Positions 1-6,358 of a stretch of DNA of 11,103 nucleotides are shown in pieces. Origin of the DNA: Kiritimatiellia bacterium (GTDB lineage: Bacteria > Verrucomicrobiota > Kiritimatiellia > RFP12 > DVOR01). The notes beneath the pieces are model-generated. The model saw nothing but the letters and a program-made list of their open reading frames with translations, ran no database searches and was not told where the DNA came from. Made by a program: the position numbers and the translations under genes. Position 1 is the first letter of the stretch. Each line of letters starts with the position of its first letter. The stretch is taken from positions 1-11,103 of the forward strand of contig JAFYMU010000007.1 in NCBI GenBank assembly GCA_017548245.1, in the 5' to 3' direction.

Positions 1-1813
1 ACATCTTGGAGGCGTTTCCACCGACAGGGGCGTCCTTGCCTGCGACATTGCGCCAGATGTGCTGGTAGATCGTGGCGGCGGCGAGTTCCTGGTAGGGGAG
101 AAGGATGCGGTTGGCGACCTTGGTGGGGTTCTTCTGGAAGGGTTTGGCGGCGTGTGCCTTCGAGATTTCGGTGCAGTAGGCACGTGCCATTAACACCGCG
201 CGCAAGGCTTCCTTTTCAGGGACTTCGCCGATGAGGGCCTTGGAGAGGGTTTCACCGGTTTCACCAAAGGCTTCAAAGACTTGGCACCAGTTCGTCACGT
301 CTTCAAGGAAGAGGGGATTGTGGCATTCGGTCAAGATGGTGCGAGCCGAGGACTGAATGGCGCGGAATTCTTCGATAATGCAATCGAGTTCCTTGCGCGG
401 AATCGGTTCGCCGCGCTTGAGGGCATCCATAACCACCTTCACTGTGGGGGCGATGGCAACCGATTCTTCGCGACGGTAACCGTGGCCGTTGGGGCCCTGG
501 TCAGAGTTGTGTTCGGCGAACTTGCGAACGGCCTTTGCCACGTGGGGGAAGAGGCGCGGGAAGCAGTCTTCCCAGGACTGCTGCGAGTTGAAGCCGGTGG
601 GGTTCCAGCAGTAGTCGGCAACGCCGAACAAGGGAATCTTGGAGGCTTCGGGCTTGTCCATGGGGTTGGAGACAAAGCCGCTGTAAAGGGTGGCGTTTTC
701 GGGATCAAGACCGTAGGTGCGGCCGAGGAGGAGCTGTGCGCCACGGCAGTAGTCAGCGACGGGCCAGTTCCACCAAATGTAAGCCTTGCGGCCGAGTTTG
801 TTGTTGATCCACTTCATCGAGTCAAGGGTGATGTCGGTGCAGACCGAGTCGCCCGTCCACATCACCATGATGTCTTCGTCAAGACCCTGGCCGAGGGTTT
901 CCAAATAGGTGCCGCTGGACCATGCCTTGTTGTACTGGGTCGGGCAGATGATCAACGGGGTGACGTCGGGTTTCTGACGCACGAAGTGACGATTGACGTA
1001 GTTGAGCAATTCAACCTGCTTTTCTGCACGAGCACCTTCGCCGCCGATATCGTCAAAGAAGACGGCAAAGGAGCGCACGCCGAGTTGGTACATCATCTCA
1101 AACTTGGCAACGCAAGCCTTGATGTCGGAGTCATCCTTCCACTGGATGTCACGGCCAGGGTGCACAGCCCACACGAAGTTAACCTTGTTTTCGTGGGCCA
1201 CCTTCACCAATTCGGCGATGCGGCGTGCCTCGGTTTCAGGGTAGGGGTCGCGCCAACGCGTAGAGAAGCCGTGGAAGGGGTCGTCCTTCGGGCCGTAGAT
1301 GTAGGTGTTCATCTTCCAGTCGCCGTAGAAACGGAATTGGCTCTTGCGGGCTTCAAAGCTCCAGGGTTGGCCATAGAAACCTTCAACGGTGCCACGGAAC
1401 GGAATGGCGGGCCAGTCCTTAATCTGCACGGCACGGAAGTTGCCCGAAGCCATCAACTGCTTCAAGGTCTTGGCGGCATAGAAGAAGCCTGCGCCATCCT
1501 TTGCGGCGATTTCAACGCCCGCTTCGGTGAGCGAGAGAAGGTAACCTTCTGCAGGAAGGGTGTCATCGGCGCGCCAAGTAATCGTAAAGGTGGCATCGTC
1601 CTGGACTTTAAGGAAGGATTTTAAGACGCGAACGGCGTCCGCATCCAACTGGTTGATATTCTGGATGGCAACCGTTTTGGGCTTGGCAATCATTGCTTCC
1701 GCGCCCAATTTAACGTCTTGCGGCGTAGGATAGACGCGCATCGATTCAGGCAACACGTCTGCGATTAAGAGGGAGGTTGCTAAGGTGGCAATCAAGGTCA
1801 TTAGTTTCTGCAT
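1..1813 (-). CDS. Secreted GH84 beta-N-acetylglucosaminidase (3' end cut by window edge)
   Basis: Glycoside hydrolase family 84 enzyme, expected to release terminal beta-linked GlcNAc from glycans or glycoproteins by substrate-assisted catalysis. 604 residues are visible and the reading frame leaves the window; I estimate roughly 110-120 C-terminal residues are missing compared with the Bacteroides enzyme as I remember it. Residues 1-18 form a Sec-type signal peptide (Lys3, hydrophobic stretch, LIA before Asp19), so it is exported. Residues 20-135 look like the small N-terminal alpha/beta domain. The catalytic barrel starts at FRGTVEGFYGQPWS (139-152); the adjacent catalytic pair Asp254-Asp255 lies in VFFDDIGGEG. 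MWTGD, YIWWNWPV and HNSDQGPNGHGYRREES are further family signatures. ATG at 1813 is preceded by AAAGGA at 1822-1827, 8 nt away. Two-fold codons mostly end in C or G (TTC, AAC, AAG), as in rpsA, hinting at high expression. The family is very secure; the natural substrate is unknown. Confidence 0.95.
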   Translation of the reverse strand, partial: MQKLMTLIATLATSLLIADVLPESMRVYPTPQDVKLGAEAMIAKPKTVAIQNINQLDADAVRVLKSFLKVQDDATFTITWRADDTLPAEGYLLSLTEAGVEIAAKDGAGFFYAAKTLKQLMASGNFRAVQIKDWPAIPFRGTVEGFYGQPWSFEARKSQFRFYGDWKMNTYIYGPKDDPFHGFSTRWRDPYPETEARRIAELVKVAHENKVNFVWAVHPGRDIQWKDDSDIKACVAKFEMMYQLGVRSFAVFFDDIGGEGARAEKQVELLNYVNRHFVRQKPDVTPLIICPTQYNKAWSSGTYLETLGQGLDEDIMVMWTGDSVCTDITLDSMKWINNKLGRKAYIWWNWPVADYCRGAQLLLGRTYGLDPENATLYSGFVSNPMDKPEASKIPLFGVADYCWNPTGFNSQQSWEDCFPRLFPHVAKAVRKFAEHNSDQGPNGHGYRREESVAIAPTVKVVMDALKRGEPIPRKELDCIIEEFRAIQSSARTILTECHNPLFLEDVTNWCQVFEAFGETGETLSKALIGEVPEKEALRAVLMARAYCTEISKAHAAKPFQKNPTKVANRILLPYQELAAATIYQHIWRNVAGKDAPVGGNASKM

Positions 1814-1923
1814 AGGAGGTTTCCTTTCAGTTCATTGGCCAAGGGTTATTCAAAAAGACAGAGTACAATACCAAAAAAAGATTTAACGATTGAAAAAGAA
1901 ATGAATGCGATTTACACCTGTGT
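1814..1923. other. 110-bp intergenic region between pdxB and the GH84 gene
   Basis: The minus strand reads T-rich, with a T7 run next to TGGTATTGT, but I find no convincing -35/-10 pair and no GC-rich hairpin that would terminate pdxB transcription. A short palindrome TTGGCCAA lies about 20-30 bp before the GH84 start. The GH84 Shine-Dalgarno AAAGGA (1822-1827) is followed directly by CCTCCT, which copies the anti-Shine-Dalgarno core of 16S rRNA and abuts the start codon. Either read-through from pdxB or a promoter unlike the sigma-70 consensus must serve the GH84 gene. Confidence 0.5.
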
Positions 1924-3180
1924 TCAAGAAGTGGCAGGCTTCTTTCGCGAGGCGGTTCGCGTTGTTTTGGACTTGGTTGCAGTAGACTTCTTGGCGGGTG
2001 CCTTTCGCGGTTTGGTTGCGGTGGCCTTTGTGGTCACGACAAAGCCGAGGGCGGTGAGGCGCGCCGTAATGGTTGGGGTGGGCTGCACCAAGGTGACCGT
2101 GGTCGCAGAGAAGAGGCGACGGAAGGGGTAATGCTTACGTAAGGCGTCAAAATTAGCCTTGCGTTGCTCAACATTGCCATCAAAGGCGGCACGAAAACGC
2201 GCGGAGTCGCCTTCAATATCACAGGTGGCTCGAACCGCAATGCGCAGGATCTCTTCGTCCGAACGATTGGTGCAGTCAATTTCAAGTTTGGGCACCGGCG
2301 CCTTTGGGAACTTGGGCAACGCTTCGGGTTGGATGCCTAAGAAGTCGCAAGCCGCTTCGTAAACCATAATGGTACCATTGGCCTTTCCTTCGTAGGCATG
2401 GCCTGCGATATGGGGCGTCGTCAATGTGGCGATGGCGGCTAAGTCAGGCGAATAATCGGGTTCGCCTTCCCAACAGTCAATCGCCGCATCGGAGAGGAGG
2501 CCTGCGCCAAGCATCGTTGCGACCAACGCATTGTCGCAAACGGGACCGCGTGCAAAGTTGAGCAACACCGCGCCGGGTTTAACCTTACGTACAATGGGGC
2601 CCGAAAACATGCCCACGGTTTTGTAAGGGCCTTCGCGATTGAGCGGCACATGGAAGGTGATGACATCGGCTTGTTCAAGAATCGTCTCGTAAGAGACAAA
2701 GTTGCGCGCGGTGAAGTCACCTTGTTCCTGACGCGGCGGGTCACAACCAATGACCTTCATACCCAACGCGTTTTCTGCGAACTGCCAAACGCGTTTGCCC
2801 ACGTTGCCAACGCCCACGATGCCGAGGGTTGCGCCTTGCCAAGAACGCTTCTGGCGTTCGCCAATGACGAGTAGGGCCGCGATCACATAGTCGGCGACAC
2901 TTTCAGCGTTGCACCCCGGTGCGGTGGCAACCTGGATGCCACGACGACGCGCGGCTTCAAAGTCGATGTGGTCTGTGCCCACGACGCCGCTACCGATAAA
3001 GCGAACGGACGAACCCTCAAGCAGGTCGTCATTGACACGGCAGGTGGAACGGATAAAGAGGAGGTCGGCACCCGATAAGGCCTTGGGTGTTAAGCTGCGT
3101 CCCTCAATAGCCTTGGCGGTACCGAGTTTGGAGAAGAGCTGTTTGCCCAACTCCATGTTGCGATCATAGAGAATCTTCAA
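1924..3180 (-). CDS. pdxB: 4-phosphoerythronate dehydrogenase PdxB, with basic C-terminal tail
   Basis: NAD-dependent oxidation of 4-phospho-D-erythronate, the second step of the DXP-dependent route to pyridoxal phosphate; a cytoplasmic D-2-hydroxyacid dehydrogenase. From the TTG start the 418-aa protein opens MKILYDRNME, as PdxB proteins do. It has the family block GTDHIDFEAARRRGIQVATA followed by PGCNAESV (to residue 95), the Rossmann glycines GVGNVG (123-128), CDPPR (146-150), and the catalytic trio Arg211 (NFARG), Glu238 (DCWEGEP) and His257 (TPHIAGH). The PdxB-specific C-terminal dimerisation domain follows to about residue 382. Residues 384-418 are an added tail rich in Lys, Arg, Ser, Thr and Ala, absent from E. 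coli PdxB as I recall it. TTG at 3180 overlaps the hslO stop by 4 bp (TTGA) and has AAAGGG 6 nt upstream; a GTG at 3228 would add 16 residues with no family match. Last gene of the four-gene run. Confidence 0.93.
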   Translation of the reverse strand: MKILYDRNMELGKQLFSKLGTAKAIEGRSLTPKALSGADLLFIRSTCRVNDDLLEGSSVRFIGSGVVGTDHIDFEAARRRGIQVATAPGCNAESVADYVIAALLVIGERQKRSWQGATLGIVGVGNVGKRVWQFAENALGMKVIGCDPPRQEQGDFTARNFVSYETILEQADVITFHVPLNREGPYKTVGMFSGPIVRKVKPGAVLLNFARGPVCDNALVATMLGAGLLSDAAIDCWEGEPDYSPDLAAIATLTTPHIAGHAYEGKANGTIMVYEAACDFLGIQPEALPKFPKAPVPKLEIDCTNRSDEEILRIAVRATCDIEGDSARFRAAFDGNVEQRKANFDALRKHYPFRRLFSATTVTLVQPTPTITARLTALGFVVTTKATATKPRKAPAKKSTATKSKTTRTASRKKPATS

Positions 3181-4064
3181 AGCAAGCCCTTTAATTGTTC
3201 GGGAGTAATCGTGAAGCCCTTGCCGCACATATGGCAGAAGATGTCATGGGCCTTGTCTTCCGCAATCATGGCCTCTAAATCGGCCTTCGGGAGCGAGGAC
3301 AACATCGCCATGACGCGTTCGGACGAACACGAGCAGGCGAAGCGCACGGAACGTTCTTGCACCTCTTCTGCGGGGCCTAAGTGAAGGGCTTGGGCCAAGG
3401 TGTGAATGTCGGCACCATCATTGAGCAAACGGGTGAGTTCGGGGTCGTCAAAACGTTCGCGAACCTGTTGGAGCATCGAACCCGAAGCCGAAGGAAGCAC
3501 TTCGCACATCATGGAGTGGACGCACGAGACGTAGCCCTTGTCGGATGCGCCCGTGACTTGAACGAGGGCGGAACGCTGCAAGGAGGTGCAGAAGTATTCT
3601 TCAAGAATATCGGTAATCGTGATGCAGTCGTCCGAGGTCACGTTGAACAAGGTGTTCGAGGCCGAGGTGCCCTCGGTTGTAACAACGCCACACTGCGCCT
3701 TTTTGCCCAAGGCCTTCAGGAAGAGTTCCTCGTCCGAACAGGTGGCGTCGTCAAGTTCGGCAATCACCTTCTGGCGGGTGTAACCGCGGATGGTGAGGTT
3801 ACCCGTGCACTCAATGCAAGCGCCACCCAAAAGGCCATTCGGGAATTGGAGACGGAGCGAGATGGCTTGTTCAGGGCGTTCAAGCAGGGTGCCCATCAAG
3901 ACGGCGCCGCCCACGAGTTCGGCCTGAATGAGACCTGCGGTGGGACCGCACAGGTGGTTGCGTTCAAGCGTCTTGGCGGTGTCGGTGACATTGGCAACCG
4001 TTAAGCGCGTCTGGGTTTCAGGGAAAAAGGCAGTGACAACTTTGTCAAGGGATTCAAACGTCAT
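3177..4064 (-). CDS. hslO: Redox-regulated chaperone Hsp33 (HslO), cysteine-rich
   Basis: Hsp33 is a cytoplasmic holdase activated when oxidation releases the zinc from its C-terminal Cys4 centre and the linker unfolds. The 295-aa length is close to E. coli Hsp33 (about 292). The zinc centre is intact: Cys244-Ser-Cys246 and Cys277-His-Met-Cys280, with the expected spacing. The block ITDILEEYFCTSLQ (150-163) matches the conserved Hsp33 core. Unusually there are nine further cysteines (39, 83, 86, 109, 125, 147, 159, 181, 187), with 83/86 forming an extra CxxC (ACIEC). I chose ATG 4064, preceded by GAAAG 7 nt upstream. ATG 4130 would add 22 residues (MARRGLSLNL...), overlap the glycosyltransferase gene and has no ribosome binding site. 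It sits 41 bp after the glycosyltransferase and overlaps pdxB by 4 bp, so it is cotranscribed. Confidence 0.93.
   Translation of the reverse strand: MTFESLDKVVTAFFPETQTRLTVANVTDTAKTLERNHLCGPTAGLIQAELVGGAVLMGTLLERPEQAISLRLQFPNGLLGGACIECTGNLTIRGYTRQKVIAELDDATCSDEELFLKALGKKAQCGVVTTEGTSASNTLFNVTSDDCITITDILEEYFCTSLQRSALVQVTGASDKGYVSCVHSMMCEVLPSASGSMLQQVRERFDDPELTRLLNDGADIHTLAQALHLGPAEEVQERSVRFACSCSSERVMAMLSSLPKADLEAMIAEDKAHDIFCHMCGKGFTITPEQLKGLL
3187..3192 (-). promoter_or_regulatory. Ribosome binding site AAAGGG supporting the pdxB TTG start
   Basis: AAAGGG lies inside the last codons of hslO, 6 nt before TTG at 3180-3178. It supports the rare TTG start and 4-bp stop/start overlap with hslO (translational coupling) over the upstream GTG at 3228. 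Confidence 0.6.
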
Positions 4065-4101
4065 AAGAAGACTTTCAGGGCTTGGCGAAGGGGTTCTTTT
4101 A

Positions 4102-4119
4102 AGGTTTAACGATAAACCT
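4102..4119 (-). repeat. Small inverted repeat across the glycosyltransferase stop codon
   Basis: On the minus strand AGGTTTA - TCGT - TAAACCT forms a 7-bp perfect hairpin with a 4-nt loop; it contains the glycosyltransferase stop codon at 4108-4106. No T-run follows, so it is not a classical terminator. It could stabilise or process mRNA between the glycosyltransferase and hslO, or be chance. Confidence 0.4.
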
Positions 4120-5143
4120 CTTCTTGCCATTCATAATTCGAAGAGTAGGGACGTTCAAAGAGCGTTTCAAGCATGAAGTTCAGCGTGCGTTCGCCAGAGA
4201 AGAGTTGGTGATACCGTGCGCGACCCGCGGCGGCGATGGCGCGGCGTTCGGCATCATCGCTCTGAACGCGCAACAACTGTTCCACTAAATCGGGAACGTC
4301 GTGATAGTAAATGACCTCTTTATTGGTAAAGAATTGTTGCATCTGGTCGCCATCGTAAACCGCTGTGAGGAGGCCCGACCCCATCAAGTGTGCGATGCGA
4401 TCAGAGGAGTACCACTTCATACCGAAATAACGGTTAATGTTCAGGCCCATCTTGGCACTTGCAAGCAAATCGTCATAGTCGGCACCACCCACCACGGCAG
4501 GGCGGCCACCCATGCCGATCAGTTCAAAGCGTAAGGGTTGGTCCTTTAAGGCCTCCGAGAGGCGCATCACAAAATCCAAACGCGGGTCGCCTTGGCGGGG
4601 TTGCCCTGCGTCGAAGAGGTCGAACTCAAAATCGGTGCTTGGACGGAGGCTGTTATTCAACGTTTCCAATGCCGGATCGGAGGGATTGGGCATGTAGGCC
4701 ACGATGTTTTTGCCCGTCACAAAGGGTTTGAGGTAGGTGTCCCCAGCGGTGGTGGCGAAGAGGGCATCGCAACTGTACATACGTTCGCGCATCTGGGCTT
4801 GCGGATGGGCGTCGCACATGGGGTCAACATTGAAGTGAGCGATACGCACGCCGGGCAAGGCTTTGCGAATGGCTTCAAGTGTTTCGTTGCGGATGAAGTC
4901 GCAGTGGCCTAAGAGGATTGCCTCGGGACGGAAGTTTTTGGCCGTCTTGATGAGGGCTTTGTTGACGAGTTTTTCGCCCAAGGAACGAATGCCAAAGCCC
5001 ATATAACGGGCTAAGTCGCGGTCAGAAAATTCACAAAGACGGTGATTTCCACGAATCGCTCCGCAAGCGAGGGCTCGTCCAGGTCCCATGCGAAGTTTGC
5101 CGTAGCGGCGGATGAGCAAATTATCAACAAGCAGAATACGCAT
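4106..5143 (-). CDS. CgeB-like GT-B glycosyltransferase
   Basis: Predicted cytoplasmic glycosyltransferase of the GT-B fold, 345 aa, no signal peptide or membrane helix. The N-terminal half carries Rossmann-type segments (MRILLVDN at 1-8, FRPEAILLGHCDF at 71-83, IAHFNVDP at 101-108). The C-terminal half contains the pattern of the CgeB/Glyco_trans_1_2 family: GLNINRYFGMKWYSSDRI (233-250), HLMGSG (252-257), TAVYDGDQ, then an acidic region and a helical end (DAERRAIAAAGRARY, 297-311). Donor and acceptor cannot be read from sequence; such enzymes commonly decorate lipopolysaccharide or other surface glycans. ATG 5143 has AAAGGA (5152-5157) 8 nt upstream, overlapping the stop codon of the M23 peptidase gene, and the gap between the genes is only 12 bp, so they share a transcript. 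The pairing suggests an envelope role. Confidence 0.82.
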   Translation of the reverse strand: MRILLVDNLLIRRYGKLRMGPGRALACGAIRGNHRLCEFSDRDLARYMGFGIRSLGEKLVNKALIKTAKNFRPEAILLGHCDFIRNETLEAIRKALPGVRIAHFNVDPMCDAHPQAQMRERMYSCDALFATTAGDTYLKPFVTGKNIVAYMPNPSDPALETLNNSLRPSTDFEFDLFDAGQPRQGDPRLDFVMRLSEALKDQPLRFELIGMGGRPAVVGGADYDDLLASAKMGLNINRYFGMKWYSSDRIAHLMGSGLLTAVYDGDQMQQFFTNKEVIYYHDVPDLVEQLLRVQSDDAERRAIAAAGRARYHQLFSGERTLNFMLETLFERPYSSNYEWQEEVYR

Positions 5144-5155
5144 TGTACAAATCCT

Positions 5156-6223
5156 TTATCCGACTTCGTTTTGTTTGTCCTTGAATTGAGATTCCAATCC
5201 GGGGCAAACGAGGAGGCAGTCCAAGAGAGCTTTACCGCGATCGGTGAGCTTGCCGTGTTTGACGTAGAGGCGTCCACGGCGCAGTTCTGCCGTATTTTCT
5301 GTCAAAATGGTGCCGGGCTGAATGGTGCCAGGGAGGTCACGAATGGAGAGTAAGATGCCTTCGCGCGAGAAGCCAAGGGCATAGGGACGATTGGCCTCAA
5401 TCAACGCAGGTGCGTGTTGGCGAAGATAGGGCATGTGCGAACACGTCAGGCGCAGACCGCCCATGCGGTTCATCAAGTATTTGCCGTCAATGGCTACACA
5501 AAAGGCTTCGGGTTTCTCGGCAAGATAGGCTGAAAAGTCAAAGAAGCCCTTGCGGTGTTGCTTCCCAAAGGCAACACAGGGGTCAATACCAAAGAGATTC
5601 GCGCCATTCCAAATGCCATGTTGCGGATCAATCATTGGATAAAATTGATTTTGCATGATGCCAATTTCAAAGTGCAAATGGCTTCGTGCAACGGGAATGT
5701 CGGGGATGTTGCCCATGACGCCCAAAAAAGTGCGCGCGGAAATAACATCGCCCACCTTTAATGTGGCAGAGACTTGGCGGAGGTGGCCGTAAAGGGTGTA
5801 GGCTTTGCCAAAATCGGGGATGTCGTGTAGGAGAACGACATAGTTGCCGTAGAGGGATTTGTTTTTGGAATAGGTGTTGATGTAGACGACCGAACCCTCT
5901 GCGGCGGCACAGACGCGGTCGGTCGGCAATTCGGTTCGGCGCCAGGGTTGAACAGGGGCAATGTCAATGCCTTCGTGGAAGCGCGGAGAGCCATCGGCAT
6001 AACGGCGCACGTTGCCAAACATGCCGCTCTCGGGTTTTCCTGTACCAGTATCCATAAAGATACCGTCGCGAACCGAACCGTCCAAGATTTTATGGCCAGT
6101 TGGCGTGTAAAGGCGGATGCCTTTAACGGTGGAGGGCGTCGTTTGGCCCTGCACAGAAAGGGGACTCAAACTTGCACTTAACGCGCAAGCCATTGAGCTT
6201 AAAAAACGTCTCCTTGTAACCAT
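5156..6223 (-). CDS. Tat-exported M23-family metallopeptidase (LytM-like)
   Basis: Zinc peptidase of the M23 (lysostaphin/LytM) family, expected to cut peptide cross-links of peptidoglycan in the periplasm; 355 aa. The N-terminus TRRRFLSS, then a moderately hydrophobic Ala/Ser/Leu stretch to about residue 26, is a twin-arginine signal. The M23 metal site is complete: His83 and Asp87 (HEGID), Tyr-Gly-His147-Leu, and His182-Leu-His184. This distinguishes it from degenerate, non-catalytic LytM factors such as EnvC and NlpD. About 150 residues (205-355) follow the catalytic core and match nothing I recognise; they include five cysteines (216, 243, 261, 338, 342). ATG 6223 gives the full Tat motif but has no Shine-Dalgarno; the candidate promoter lies so close that the mRNA may be nearly leaderless. 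First gene of the run with the glycosyltransferase, hslO and pdxB. Confidence 0.9.
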   Translation of the reverse strand: MVTRRRFLSSMACALSASLSPLSVQGQTTPSTVKGIRLYTPTGHKILDGSVRDGIFMDTGTGKPESGMFGNVRRYADGSPRFHEGIDIAPVQPWRRTELPTDRVCAAAEGSVVYINTYSKNKSLYGNYVVLLHDIPDFGKAYTLYGHLRQVSATLKVGDVISARTFLGVMGNIPDIPVARSHLHFEIGIMQNQFYPMIDPQHGIWNGANLFGIDPCVAFGKQHRKGFFDFSAYLAEKPEAFCVAIDGKYLMNRMGGLRLTCSHMPYLRQHAPALIEANRPYALGFSREGILLSIRDLPGTIQPGTILTENTAELRRGRLYVKHGKLTDRGKALLDCLLVCPGLESQFKDKQNEVG

Positions 6224-6232
6224 TTCATCAGT

Positions 6233-6261
6233 AGTATAGCAGAAGAGGGGGATTTTGGAAA
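6233..6261 (-). promoter_or_regulatory. Candidate sigma-70 promoter of the M23-glycosyltransferase-hslO-pdxB run
   Basis: -10 TATACT at 6233-6238 (5 of 6 to TATAAT), 17-bp spacer, -35 TTTCCA at 6256-6261 (4 of 6 to TTGACA). The -10 ends only 9 bp before the ATG at 6223, so transcription would start within about 2-4 nt of the start codon. The absence of a ribosome binding site there fits a leaderless transcript. The region between the rpsA terminator and the ATG shows no better promoter. Confidence 0.45.
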
Positions 6262-6298
6262 TGGTTTTTATTGATTAAGGTAATAAAGGTGGGGCAAA

Positions 6299-6332
6299 AC
6301 AAAAAAAAGAAGCACCCCGCAAAGGGTGCTTC
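6299..6332 (-). terminator. Rho-independent terminator of rpsA
   Basis: On the minus strand a 9-bp perfect stem GAAGCACCC (6332-6324) / GGGTGCTTC (6317-6309) with 6-nt loop TTTGCG is followed by eight T (6308-6301). It starts 26 nt after the rpsA stop codon. Confidence 0.92.
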
Positions 6333-6358
6333 CGTTGTTAAGACTGTGTGTAACAATC

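Noticed and set aside
281..1624. Plus-strand open frame of 447 codons
   Set aside because: It lies opposite the GH84 gene, whose minus-strand frame is open from 1813 to the window edge and carries all family motifs. Same codon-bias artefact.
3178..3228. GTG start at 3228 for pdxB
   Set aside because: The 16 added residues (MRQGLHDYSRTIKGLA) have no PdxB counterpart and overlap hslO by about 50 bp. TTG at 3180 gives the canonical MKIL start with a ribosome binding site.
3381..4004. Plus-strand open frame of 207 codons opposite hslO
   Set aside because: Antisense shadow of a secure gene; no ribosome binding site or domain.
4065..4130. ATG start at 4130 for hslO
   Set aside because: No ribosome binding site, overlaps the glycosyltransferase by 25 bp, and adds 22 residues not expected in Hsp33.
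6199..6228. Nine-codon reading frame (ATG at 6228) overlapping the M23 start
   Set aside because: Too short, no ribosome binding site, and the overlap with the Tat-signal start looks accidental.
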